In this document: piece by piece, positions 35,061-46,374 of the stretch
Position numbering within the stretch: the first letter of the stretch is position 1
Layout: the number at the start of each line of letters is the position of its first letter
Origin: Pezicula radicicola
Taxonomy: Eukaryota; Ascomycota; Leotiomycetes; Helotiales; Dermateaceae
Assembly: GCA_003008705.1 (NCBI GenBank)
Contig: PDUO01000003.1
Span: 690,793 to 754,792, forward strand
Direction: 5' to 3'
Length of the DNA stretch: 64,000 nt
Notes under the pieces: generated by a model
Told to the model about the DNA's origin: nothing
Seen by the model: only the letters and a program-made list of their open reading frames with translations
The model's database searches: none
Position numbers and translations under genes: made by a program

Positions 35061-36317
35061 GATGTTTGTTTCTTTTTTTGCTTCCGAGTTGAAGGAGTTC
35101 GTTTTTCTGTTTATTTGTTTGTCTGTAAAGAGTTTCCTCTTGTTTGTTTTTTGAGGTTTGGTAATTTTTCTGTTTTAGTTCTGTTTTGTTGTGTTCTGTT
35201 GTTCTCTGTTGTGTTTTGTTATGGAGAGTTGAAGACTGAGGAAATTGAAGGCCCTTTTATACGCGTTAGTAGATCAATACATTCACATCTTTTGACTCCA
35301 AATAAAGTTACATATCATAGAATAAATTTTCCAGCTGAATCCTAAAGGTATTATTCAGTGAATTCCATATACAATCACCACTCTCTTTACACATACAGAG
35401 AGTAAGTGGAAAAGGAGCAAGGGATACAGAAGACAAATAACAGAATCTGAAATTAAGAATATAGAGTAGAAGGAAATATTAAATAGTAAGGTTTGTTTAG
35501 GAATACTTAGTAGAATGTGTTGAAATTAAATAGTTATATACAGATAACTGCCTTCCAGTAACTACAACAAACTCCAATTCCTTAGAATACAAGACTATAT
35601 ATATATGACTCTCCAAATAACCATTATACAAGAAGTAGTAGCAGAGAATATAAACACAATAACTTCCACACTACTCTAGCTACAATGCACCTTAAGAGGT
35701 TAAATTACACTATCCAGACTACGTACATTACTTGGATAGTGTTTATTAAATAAGCAAGTCATAAGACCTTGCTAGAAAAAACAACCATATCCCGTACTGC
35801 GTTAAACGTTAATTGCACGCACCAATAGGATGTGTACAGAACAGCAAAATATACCAATTTTAGTTGGGAAATTCTCAAGGTGCGAATCACTGTGAAAAGT
35901 GGTGTTTTAATGCATTTGGGGGAGTATAGAAATATTTTTGTAGTTTAGATCTACGTGAGCTCACTTGTGATGTTTTTCTGTGAAATAAAGTAGGTATAAT
36001 GGTTTATTGGTATAGGTATAGGGGAGACTAGAGGCTATCAAAGGAATAGCCTTGGATGTAATAATAAAGACCGTGAACGCCTAATGAATTTCGCAGCTCA
36101 CCACAAGCCAAGCCAAGCCAAGCTAAGCCAATTCCGCGGGAGGCAAAAATGAAAAGGGAAACAGAAATCCAGTGCTCCCGAGAATGATGCACCGGTAAAT
36201 GCTCTGGCCTCAAATCGCTGAACTCCATCGCTATACCCCAGCGCTCCAGAGGATTAGAAGAAAGGAAAAACATGCCTTCAGCAACAGACTCCCCGTTTCT
36301 TTGCCAGATAGGGGCGG
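35061..36317. other. intergenic, AT-rich
   Basis: T/G-rich up to about 35230 then AT-rich. A short AAGCC direct repeat lies at 36106-36125. No gene supported. Confidence 0.5.
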
Positions 36318-38415
36318 CTATCGCTTAAACATATATAGCCCATACATACCGCCCACTTCGGCACGGGCAACAGGAATCTTCCTCATGCCCCAATAATTAG
36401 CTCCCCACTTCCACTCTCGTCCGCCAGGATCGTTATTCTCTCCTTCACCTGGTCCCTCCTGCCTCACCAGCCAGCCTCTCCGTCCAGCATCCTTAAGACA
36501 CCAACCAACTCTCTTCATCGCACTCTGACCTCCTCGCTCAAGCTTAGCATAGACGCTCATGCTGTGCTCTAAAACCTCGAGAGGACGAGTGAAGTTCTTT
36601 AGGAGTGGGCAAGAGTTGGAGAAGAGTGTCCCGAGGTCAAGTTGCTCGGCTGAGAGGTCCGAGATATCAAGGTAGCGTAGAGAATGCGGAACCCAAGATA
36701 CCTGTTCCTCTACTGGTGCGTTTTCATCTGGAAGGAATAGACGGCAAATACTGGAGAGATCCAGATGCCGTCCCAGTCCAAGTTCTTCAAGATGTTTGGT
36801 AAGGGGAAGAAGGAGCGGGATGTGGTCGGCGGTCATTTTGCTGCCCTTGAGATTCAGCGAACGAAGCGTTGATGGGAGGACCTTGGGGGCTAGGAGGGCG
36901 TCAATTTCTTCGCTTGAAAGCATCTCATGGGATTTGACGTCCATCATCAGATTGAGATAGACCAGAGTCCGAGCGGATGCATGCGTGGAAATGAATTCAA
37001 CGACAGAAGAACCCGAGAGATAACCGCATCTTGAGAGGTTCAAATGTGTAAGTCGTGCAGTAGTCGGGATTGAGAAGAGAGCGGTATCTGTGATACGAGT
37101 GTGTGCGACGTCTAGGTGTGTAAGGTTTGGTAGGCGTGGGAGGAGAGATTCATAGATTGATGAGGGGAGAATCGCACATTCGTGTAAAGATAGGCGAGTA
37201 ATCGAGAAACTGGGTGGGAGTGGTGAAGATACGACAGTGGTTAGTGCGTCTCGAAAGGAAGTCGAAGAGCAGGCGCAGAAGTCAAGGGCTTTGATTTTCG
37301 GGAAATCAAAGAAGAGTCTTCGAATAACATTTTCATCCAGCTCATCATCGATATGCTCCTGAGCTAGAAACTCTCGAAGGTTGGGGATAAGAGAGAGGCA
37401 TTGATTCAGGGTGGCTGGAGTGAGGTTCTGAGTCTGTGCGCGTTCGCGGGCTGTCAATCCAATACCTGTGGGGTTGAAATGGGAAAAGTCCAACCGGCGG
37501 ACGATCGTGCCCAGAGATGGGTGCTCGGCAACATGAGAGAGGAATTTGCGGAATATTCTGGAGTGTGGAATAGTGATATTCTTGTAAAGGGTCGCAAGGG
37601 TCGCAGCGTGTAAGCTCCGTGAGGTCAGCAATAGAGACATGAGATCAATATTGCGTGCCGTGAATCCGTTCGGAGGAACGTCCAGAGCCAATTGATCAAT
37701 AATAGTGCCTATCAATGTTAGATATGTTCTCCTCCGCCCAGCTGCCACCAGACAACGAATATACATAACTTTGGGGTGACCATGTGATCAACTTCACATC
37801 AAGTACGTCTCGACTTGAGACTAAGCTTTCAAGATGCAGTTTTCAGCCAACCACGACTAGGAAATGATAGCGTGACTTACCCAGCAACTCCATAGGCAAA
37901 CTCTCCAAGGGTGAGGCCCCAGGCACAGAACTTCTTGGACGTCTGACCTTCTCGTCATCTTTTTTCAAGACCTCCTTCCTCGTCTCCCATTCCCAGCCGC
38001 CAGCCATAGCCCTTAGATCGCTAGAGCTCCTACTGGCAGTCTTACCACGAATACTAATCTGCTTCCAACCCTTGAAGCCTTCGCAAGGACAGACAAATCC
38101 GGAAAGTGAGCTGTGAGGATTCGTGAGCGGTAGCATTACCTGCCTGGAAAAGGTAGTGGATGAATCGTCAATGGCCTCTTCCTCGTTGCAGGCGCCGTCG
38201 AATTGGTGCCGTAGATATGAAGAGGTTTTGGAGACTGTGAAGGATTGTGCGACACCCGTTATATTCTCTTTGACGCTGGAGAAGCTGGCTCGATCCACAC
38301 GATCCGAAGTCGGTGGTACGGTGGGGATCGTCTTGCGACTCTTATCGTTACTAGAATCAAAGCGCTTGAAGACTGGCCTGACTGGCAACGCTGTTGATTG
38401 GTTTGAGACTGCCAT
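36318..38415 (-). CDS. F-box-like / leucine-rich-repeat protein
   Basis: Exons are 38415-37881 and 37708-36318 (641 aa; intron 172 nt, donor GTAAGT, acceptor GATAG). The exon junction lies inside an F-box-like motif: SPLESLPMELLG joins TIIDQLALDVPPNGFTARNI and LMSLLLTSRSLHAATLATLY. The second half is a series of LRRs (LPNLTHLDVAHTRI, TARLTHLNLSRCGYLS, PSTLRSLNLKGSKM, PHSLRYLDISDLS). The N-terminal 150 residues are disordered. Such proteins recruit substrates to SCF ubiquitin ligases, though the F-box is weak. The very C-terminus (RKIPVARAEVGGMYGLYMF) looks conserved. Target unknown. Confidence 0.78.
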
Positions 38416-40018
38416 GATATCTCTTTCAATCTCTCAGGAAGAGAAAGAGAGAGAGAGAAATGGGAGGGTGGGTGTGTGACTTTTTATGGGTGATGTGTAC
38501 AAGAGGGTGCTCCTGTGCGTCAAGGAGGGGGGGNNNNNNNNNNNNNNNGGGTGGTTGTTTGAAGAAAAGGGAAGAAGGCCGAGTCTTTGCGACTCGCACG
38601 CGATATGTCTTCCAGGTGATGAATACGCAGTTCTATGGATGTGAGGTCGTACAGCAAAGCAATATACAGGAGAGGCGCAAATCTCCAAAATCTCTTAGTC
38701 ACGACCCCAGACGTTTAGTCAAGGAAACCCTAAAAGAACCCAAGCCTCGCGACAGCAGAATGCGGGGAAGGGGATGAGGGGAGCGCTAATCAAATGAAAA
38801 CGATCTGATAAATAATAGAAACAGGTTGAAAGTCTGGATTAGCTCAAGCTCAAGGCCCGAGACTCAGTGCAGCAGCATGCGGTTCAGTTCAGTCGCGAAA
38901 GACACTACCCTTACTGCGACAGGACCCTGCTGGTTACATACTCATTAATATATGAGGTCGCGCCTCAGGCTAAGGAACCGTAGGATGTATTGGAATGCGA
39001 GTAATGAGTAATGGAAATGGTCACTTGTGCCACTGATTTGATGCCCGGATGTCGGGACTCATTTGACTAAGAGGCGTCGCCTGCGTAGTCTGTGTAGTCT
39101 CCGTAGTCTGGATAGTCCGCGTAGGAGGCAACAACCTGGGAACTAGCAGAACATTCTCTTTGTCACCCCGTGTCAGAGGATGACTCGTGATGGCCACCCT
39201 CACCGCTGTCCAGTCACGACTCACGACGACAAATCAAGACACAAGGCTTGGCTCATGCAAACCTCGGACAGGCCATTTTTTGAATTTCACGGTGTCAAGT
39301 GTTAGGTAATGCGATGATGGGATTCGACGGCGAAGGAATGATGCGAAAAATGGTCATGAAAAGGAAAAGGATGATGAAAGAAGCGGAGGAGAAACACCAC
39401 CAAGCGAGGAAAAGTAAAAGAATGAAAAAAGAGAGCCCTGACGAAATCTCGGTCCCTTCCGGCTTTACCCGTCGCAATCTAGGAGGCGAAGCCGAAGTCG
39501 CTTCCGTTTCTAAGCGCTGTGAGAGGCTGAGAGAGACGCGGAGTTTACCCAATCCAGACACAGTTAGTAGCTGGCTTTGGCCGGAAAGGATCACAGTGCA
39601 TTGGCAGATGAACTAACAAAGTATAAGCTATGGAGCAGAGACCTACCTAGATCAAGCTATCAAGCTATCAAGCTATCCATCAAAAAGTCTCCGCTCAGGT
39701 GCCTAGGTAACCAGGTAAGGTATCTACGAACGAACCTATGGAGTAGGAACATTTCCCATTGGCAAGCAACTCACTTGGACATTGACTTGAGAGGCAGCAA
39801 TCCTTATACATTGCGACCTGATAGACAAATCTTCTATGCTATAGTCCCCGAGACCATCATTATATCCAGCACCTCCAAGACAACGCGCAACTCACAACCC
39901 AGTCGTCCATTTCCTTGCCTCTCTTGAATCCCCCAGATTTCCCGCTTCCGAGCCCCTTTAAAACGAACAAACTCCAGACCAAATATAGCCCGCTAAAATA
40001 AAGGACGCCTGTTTCGTC
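38416..40018. other. intergenic with a 15-N gap
   Basis: Holds the promoter side of the F-box gene. 38534-38548 is a run of 15 Ns between G-tracts. A short ATCAAGCT x3 repeat lies at 39651-39675. Open frames at 39299-39616 on both strands lack domains. Confidence 0.55.
38534..38548. other. assembly gap (15 N)
   Basis: Undetermined bases flanked by GGGGGGG on the left and GGG on the right, probably an unresolved G homopolymer. Confidence 0.95.
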
Positions 40019-42352
40019 CTATCTACTATTAAACCGTTTTGGTTTTAACCTCTCTTTACAATCGTCACAATACCATTTGGCTATAACATAATTAGCATTG
40101 TACTTTCAACACCAGCCGAGGAAGGACTTACCATTACCCTTGGGCGCTACTTTTAATCCTGCACATTCGAGATGGAACCATTCCTTCTCACAGCCATTTC
40201 CATCACAAGCCACCATCTCACCGTAACTCACTTGATTACAATAACAATAAGTTGGTTCGTTCGCATCAATCTCTCCATCTTCGTCATCGCCTTGGAGACT
40301 GCTCTCTGCATCGTCCGTCTCTAAGGTTTGCTGCGCTATGAGTTGCTGCGCAGCTGCTCCCGCTCCCTTTTTATGGCTCCTTTTATTACTCGATGCTGAT
40401 TCAAGAGCATTACGCCCTGATCTTGATCGCACTGGCTCAGGGAAGGACGGTACTGCCGGTGTGGCAGGTTTGCTTGCTCTTCCACTCTTCGTTGTTGTTA
40501 CTGTACTTATTTGAATGTCTTGCATTACACCTTTTGGAATTGTCAAAGTCAGTTTCGCTTATACCAGAACTTGGTTTAAGTCGGGACAGTCGCAGGAGAA
40601 AAGCGTATCTCCACCCACTATAATATGACCGTCTCAGACTAGGGGGAATCAAGTACTGACCTCCGTTACTCTCAGTTTCCTCATGCTTCATGTTGCTATC
40701 CTTCTTGTTGCCGACAACCAGCGCGCCAGCCATCTCTGGCTCTTGTTGGTCAACATCTTCTACCAGATGTTCTCCATTTGCGTTTGTCCCCGTCTCTTTT
40801 GTGGATGCCTTGACCTCGCTTACACTTCGTCCTGTTATGGTCGCAACTGTTCCAAGATCTGGTGTACCAGCCCCGTTGCTCTTTGGCTTATTCGAGGCAG
40901 AGGATGCGGGTCGTGGCTGTTGAGCATTTTCAAGAACAGACTGAGTTGAGTTCTGTCTTGCTCTTGCTGTTGCCGGCCTGCCACCATTCGTAGGTACTGG
41001 AGAACCTCTAGTTCCTGATTTGGGTTCCGGGAAGGTACTGCGGATGGGAGAGGAGGCTATTGAAGGCGACATGACAGAGGTCACTGTACCATTTCTATTG
41101 CATCTGTTAGCATCCATCTTGCGTTATTTGGAGATAGATATAAGTACCTCTTTCTCGTCTGCCCATTTGTTGTAGCCCCTCCTCGCCCTCTCTTCTTCGA
41201 GCCGTCTGGTTGTGGTGTTTCTTGTGGACTTTCCGCCTTCTTTTTCGATGCAGTCCCATTGCTTCCAAACACGCCGCTCAGAGCACGCTCCATAACTGCG
41301 CCACCAGTTGGACCCTTTTCAACCTTGCGGCGCTTTGGAGCGGTTCCATTTGTTGCTACACCATTTGTGATTCCAAGTCCTACACTCACGGGTGCATCGG
41401 CAGCTTTCCGGACCTTGCTATTGCCATGCACCTTCTTCGCAGGCTCCTTGTGCCTTGCATCGTGATGCTCGTCAAAGTCGGATTCTACATGCTGGTTCCT
41501 CCCCTTCTTTCGCTCGGCTACAGCTTGCTTTCTAAGGTCACTTCTGTGTGCTGCTTCATCTACCAACGCTTGTGCTGCAGCCGACAAAGGTTGGGGAGCT
41601 TCCTTGCGCGCTGTGCTACCAGTATTTGTCTTTCCCGTGCGATTCTCTGGGTATGCCCAATGTGTAGTGCTGCCATACCGTGCCTCTTCGCTAATCTCGA
41701 GGTCGATGTATTGAAAGCAGTCTTCCAGCCGTGACAATTGTTTGTTCAAGGCTTCGCCGGCTGTAGATATAACGTGGTTCTTCTCGTCGAGAGATATAAG
41801 CATGTTTTGCATTGTCATCGCGCATTGGTTGAAGAGTTGACGGCGGGGAAAAGTGGATGGGTCGTATGCCGCGAGTGCTGGATTATAAGCATCAACGACC
41901 TCAGGCGCAGATGTGGCAGACCCAACGTGACCATTTATTACAGAGCCATTGACACTGTCATGTGCGCTCGCAGGAACAGATGTTGGTCCGACATTGTGTT
42001 GTGCTTCGACTGGTGGTCGTCGTTCGGGAAGAGGGGCGTTGAGGGCAGCATCGACAAGCTTTCCGAGGTCGTTTTCTGGTCCAAAAATCTTCGCATCGAC
42101 TTCCTTGAGCAAGGTGAAGTGTCGCACAAGCTCCTTTGGCAGGGCCGTTATAGCATCGGCGAAGTGAGTTATCGCAGGAAAGATCTCGACAGGTTGATCG
42201 GGGCTTGGTTCGTCCTGAATGTCTCCGACGGATGCTCTTGAGCCAAAAGGGCGAGAAACTGCTGATCTTGGGGGGTTATTTCGAGTCTGGCGCAATGGTT
42301 GAGCTCTGCGATTCGACGAGGAGTCAGGGAGAGGTGGTCTTCCAGTCTTCAT
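40019..42352 (-). CDS. ING-family PHD-finger protein (Pho23/ING1-like chromatin reader)
   Basis: Four exons: 42352-41148, 41094-40661, 40500-40132 and 40080-40019 (689 aa). The frame upstream of 42352 has no ATG, so [16 protein letters not shown] is taken as the start. The N-terminal ING helical region is [20 protein letters not shown] and, after a disordered insert, [15 protein letters not shown] and [12 protein letters not shown]. The PHD finger is split: [20 protein letters not shown] and WFHLECAGL in exon 3, then [11 protein letters not shown] from the 21-codon last exon, completing Cys4-His-Cys3. ING proteins read H3K4me3 and sit in Rpd3 deacetylase or NuA4/NuA3 acetylase complexes; the Pho23 branch is favoured but not proven. 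Intron 1 has two in-frame acceptors 9 nt apart (41104 and 41095); the distal one suits the CTAAC branch better. Confidence 0.88.
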
Positions 42353-43146
42353 TGCTTTTGGAGTTGTTTTGGTGAAGGGAGGAGAAATCGAAGAGTTGGT
42401 GTGCAACACGCGCGAGGTAGTATTCAAAGAGCTCAAGAAGGCGATTCCGCGTACCGGATCACATTGAGGTGTGGTATAAATGGCTTAATGCTCCTGCAAA
42501 AATTGCGTGCGTGTTGGTCAGCTTTCATAGAACGAATGCAAGACTTGCATCTTCTCCCAACTTCAGGGACCTGTTCTTCTTTAGTGCCGAGATGATGAAG
42601 CCATAGGATAGACGCTAGCTAGATTCTGCCGTAGGCGGTGTGGTGAATATGTTTATCGAAAGGCCGCCGCCCGCCTTTGATGGCAAGGCAGACCTCATAT
42701 TTCATACAGTACCACCATGCAAAAAAATAGGTCCTTCGGATATCAGATGTCGTGGTGGCAGCGATGTATTAAAGAGGTAGGTAGTGTTTGATCGCTAAAG
42801 GGGATTGGTAGGAAGTAAGTGAGGGAACTTTATTTGGGTGTTTGTTTGCTAAAAGAGTATTTCCTTTTGTTGAGGTTCTTCTGTTCTTAGTCAGGAGAGT
42901 GCGTAGGTTGCTGTGAGCCGCGCTGGTTGTCCACCCTGAGTCGGCTGAAGCTAGGAGGTACCTAGGCTATTCGCACCATTCATCATTGGCATGGAACCCT
43001 CAATATGCGAACTCACCTTAGTCATTATTGGACATTTTGTAGCCATAACAAGCTAATTAAAGCCCAAGTCAATCGACAAATGAATTTTCTTATAACTTGA
43101 ACGCCAGTTCTCCAGGATATCTATGCAGAAAAACAACCCCCGCAAA
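42353..43146. other. intergenic, no gene seen
   Basis: Promoter side of the ING gene and 3' flank of the cis-prenyltransferase. No domain-bearing frame. Confidence 0.5.
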
Positions 43147-44261
43147 TCACCGAGCCTTCAATGTCTTTCCTGTCTTGGCCATTATAACATTATTCTTGCC
43201 AACACGCTTCTCGTCATTATGCTTCTGCTGCCATTGCCACTCTACCAACACAGGCAAAAATTGCCACAGATCAAATTCTGGCCACAGGCAATCTAAGAAT
43301 ACCAATTTCGTATCCGTGTGACATTGCCAAAGCATGAAATCACTCAGCCTGTTCACCCCACTTGTCCTAATTAACAGGTCCAACGGAGGATCTCCGGCTG
43401 TAAAGAGATGTTGCTCTATCGTATCGGCAGTTATCGTTTCTGGGTCTGGATAGGGAGTTGTACTTTGGTCTTCCGGCGTGTCAGTTGGAGGCGTATCTGG
43501 ATTTAATGTGGTAGTGGATGATATGGAATCATCTATATCAGAGACACTAGAAGGGGCTGGAGAGCTTGCCCGTAATGGTGACGGCGCAGTTGGAGCATTC
43601 TGGGATCGGATCTTCTGTGTGATTCGTGTCTGGGAAAACGGCCTTGCTGGCGTATGTAATGGCATCGAGTAGTCTTCAACCGTGGACTTGATAGCAGTTG
43701 TGATCTCGTCGCGGGACGTATATGGAAAGCAAATATTAAGAACGGCACTGTTCAACAGTTAGAATGACCTTCTCTTGGGGGAAGGGGATTTACTTACTCT
43801 CCATTGTTCTGGGTCATTTCCACAGCTTTATCAATAGCAGCCAACACGTCAGGCTTAAGCATGCTTCGCGACCCCAAAATCCGTACACTAGCCCCATACC
43901 TGTCAAGAAGCTCTCCATGTTGAGAGAGTTGGGATAGTTTGACTTTCGCCATCTCCATCAACGCGTCTACCTCATATTTTGACCGGTTGAAGTTCTCTAT
44001 ACTGAATGCATAGACCGTAACAACCTTCACCCCTGACTTGTAGCAGACCTCAAGTATCCGAGCTAATGCCTCAAATCCTAGATTATGACCTTCCACAGTC
44101 TCCATCTTATGCGTCCGGGCGAACCGGCGGTTGCCATCCATCACGAAAGCTACATGCTGTGGTATCGGACCTTGCCGAAGGGCTCCGATCAGAAGTTCTC
44201 GTACTTGATTCACTGCCCACTCAACTGGAGGTGCTTGCAGAAGAAAGTTTCCGATCGACAT
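43147..44261 (-). CDS. RER2: cis-prenyltransferase (dehydrodolichyl diphosphate synthase)
   Basis: Exons are 44261-43798 and 43747-43147 (354 aa). The enzyme adds isopentenyl units to farnesyl diphosphate to build dolichol for ER glycosylation. Conserved region [16 protein letters not shown] carries the catalytic Asp; [15 protein letters not shown] follows; the late motif is [19 protein letters not shown], then [12 protein letters not shown]. The 51-nt intron has a GTAAGT donor and a GTTGAACAG acceptor. Exon 2 contains an extra Ser/Thr/Pro-rich insert of about 80 residues ([15 protein letters not shown]) between the two catalytic halves; family members usually lack it. Either the Rer2 or Srt1 type is possible. 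The variant Val in RTSGV replaces the more usual Glu. Confidence 0.9.
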
Positions 44262-44798
44262 CGTGAGTTAGGGATAAGTGAAGTGTAGGAATCCGGTAGG
44301 TCAATTGGGGAGTGGCCAGGTCGAGGAAAGGAAGATGAAGAAAGTGTCCAAGCTTGGAGGATTTCAGGACATAATACTTTATTCACTCCTTGCTTGTGTA
44401 TATATTAACAACAGTGAAAAGGTCAAGTTCTTTAGTTGGCTGTTGAGGGATGCTGGAGGCTAAGGTAGGAACTTCAAACTTCAGGTTGAGAGCTACTGTG
44501 TACAGTACGAAAGTACATTGAGCTGAGCCTTGGGAGCTTGCACGTGAGAGAGCCTTGTGGCCACGTCATTGGCCTGAAGAAGAGGCTGAGAGAGTTGAAC
44601 TGTGAGCCGTGAGCTGCCCTCCTAAAACTCCCAAACACTTCACCTGAACGACCGCGTCCAAATCTAATTTTTGCCCTTCCCTTCCTACGCAAGGCACGAC
44701 GTCGAGATTCGCTCCCAGAAAGTACATGAATCAATGACCCATCATTAAGGGCATCCTAGCCTCATTATTCACTACCCTACCTCACAACCTCCACCACC
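44262..44798. promoter_or_regulatory. divergent promoter region, cis-prenyltransferase / DscB-like gene
   Basis: About 540 bp between two divergent starts. No open frame of merit; the leader just before 44799 is C/A-rich (CCTCACAACCTCCACCACC). Confidence 0.5.
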
Positions 44799-45677
44799 AT
44801 GCTCTCGACTGGCTTCACAGATGCCCCAGTCTCGCGCAGCCTTGCCTTTGGCATCGTAGCGGCGTCAATTCTTGCGAGCATTACCGATTCTAAGCACTAC
44901 TTCTATATCCAAGTCGATCCCCATCTATGGCGCTATCACCAGCTATGGAGAATATTCGCGTACCAGCTCTGCTATACGAACTCCACAGAAACTCTCGTTG
45001 GTGCCATGACTTTTTATAATATGCGAGTAATAGAACGACTCTGGGGATCAAGGAAATTTGCTGTCAGAACTTCTCTTTCTGCTTTCGCTGTTCAATGGCT
45101 AATTCTTGCATAGTCCTTTATCCTTCTCTGCTACGCCTTCACAGCCCTCCTCCCTCCCATGCTACTAGCAATCGTTGTACGACCTTTATCCTTCAATACT
45201 CTAAACTATCTACCCGCGGGCCCAACTCCACTCCTATTCGCCATTCTAGCCCAATATCATGCCGTGATCCCTCACGTTTACAAATACCGCCTCGCAGCGT
45301 CCGCAAGTCCACCAACCAACGAACCCTTCGCCGGCCTCACATTCTCCGATAAATCCTACGTCTACCTTCCGGCAATTCAACTCTCCCTCTCACAATTCCC
45401 TGGCTCTTTAATTTCTGCGGCCATAGGTTGGCTTGTAGGATACTCGTGGAGGAATGATGTATTACCGGCTGCCATGTCGAGATGGAGGATTCCTGGATGG
45501 ATGGTTGGTATCAAGGGGCAGAAGAGAAGTGAGGATTTTGAAGGTTTGAGGAGAAGATTGGAGGGTGAGAATACTACTGCCGCAGCCACGGGCTCAGATG
45601 GACAAAGGGGTGGTGATGTAGGCAGACGTCGGACACTAGGGAGACAGCTTTTAGATCAGTTCAGAGGGGCCTTTTGA
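44799..45677 (+). CDS. rhomboid-like subunit of the Golgi DSC E3 ubiquitin ligase (Dsc2/DscB-like)
   Basis: Exons are 44799-45062 and 45114-45677 (275 aa; 51-nt intron with GGCTAATTCTTGCATAG end). The derlin/rhomboid-type start SRSLAFGIVAASILASITDS, then DPHLWRYHQLWRIFAYQLCY and IERLWGSRKFA are typical of the catalytically inactive rhomboid in fungal DSC complexes, which act in SREBP cleavage and hypoxia/sterol responses. Several hydrophobic segments follow (SFILLCYAFTALLPPMLLAI, LPAIQLSLSQFPGSLISAAI). The catalytic Gly-x-Ser of active rhomboids is not seen. No UBA domain is visible at the C-terminus (RRTLGRQLLDQFRGAF), unlike the longer yeast protein. It is convergent with the small membrane-protein gene that follows. 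Confidence 0.72.
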
Positions 45678-45917
45678 ATAATGCTATTCCATAATGGAAG
45701 GAAAGTATCAATGTATTTTTCGTTCCACTCACAAGATAACCAGCCGCTGCTACACCATATTATCACCAGGTCTCTCAATCGATTCGACTTCTATACTCAA
45801 ACCCAACAGCAAGACACCCAAACACCTCCCCATCAATCCACTCCGTATCATTCCACAAGCCCACCCATACACTCCACCTTAGCCTCTTTCCCCCTACAAG
45901 AAAAGCACAAAGCCATC

Positions 45918-46374
45918 TCATCCCGACTCAGCCGACTCCAACTCCAACGGAGTCTTCTCAACCACCTTACCCTTACCCTTATCCTTCTTCTTCACATGCA
46001 CTTCCCCAAAACAGAGCCTAAAAACACAGATAGCAAGGATACCCAGCCCGAGAAAGATCCAGAAGATTGCTAGAAGAGTCAGGTGGTCCAATTTTCAGAT
46101 TTGGATACGAATTTCTTTTAGGTTGGATTGGTAAGGTAGGTAAGGAAGACATTGAAGATTTACCATAGAAGAAGACGAGGGATGCTGCTATGATGTAGGT
46201 GTAGGCGGGAAGGGTTGGTTGGGGAGTCTTTTCTTTTTTGGTTTTGGGGTTTTTAAGGGTTTGGAGATTTTGAAGATTTCGGGTTTGGTGTTTTTCGTCG
46301 AGGTGTTTTTCGTTTTTGTTTTTGTTTGGGGGTAAGGGTAAGGGTTTTTGGTTGGGCTGGTTGTGGTTTGGCAT
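45918..46374 (-). CDS. 120-residue protein with a C-terminal hydrophobic segment, unrecognised
   Basis: The ATG is at 46374. Exons are 46374-46164 and 46069-45918; the lengths total 363 nt, a multiple of three. The intron (94 nt) has a GTAAAT donor and a CACCTGACTCTTCTAG end. The N-terminus is Asn/Lys/Pro-rich and disordered. Splicing fuses TYIIAASLVFFY with AIFWIFLGLGILAICVF, giving a long hydrophobic stretch that could be one long or two short membrane helices. The tail is Lys-rich (VHVKKKDKGKGKVVEK). That the intron joins two hydrophobic halves in frame supports the model. The upstream T/G-rich strand produces larger spurious frames. Function unknown. Confidence 0.5.

Noticed and set aside
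35004..35345. Phe/Leu/Cys-rich plus-strand frame
   Set aside because: It is antisense to the A-rich leader of the small gene ending at 34821 and is biased by T-runs.
41210..42241. Long plus-strand frames over the ING gene
   Set aside because: Antisense shadows of the ING coding exon.
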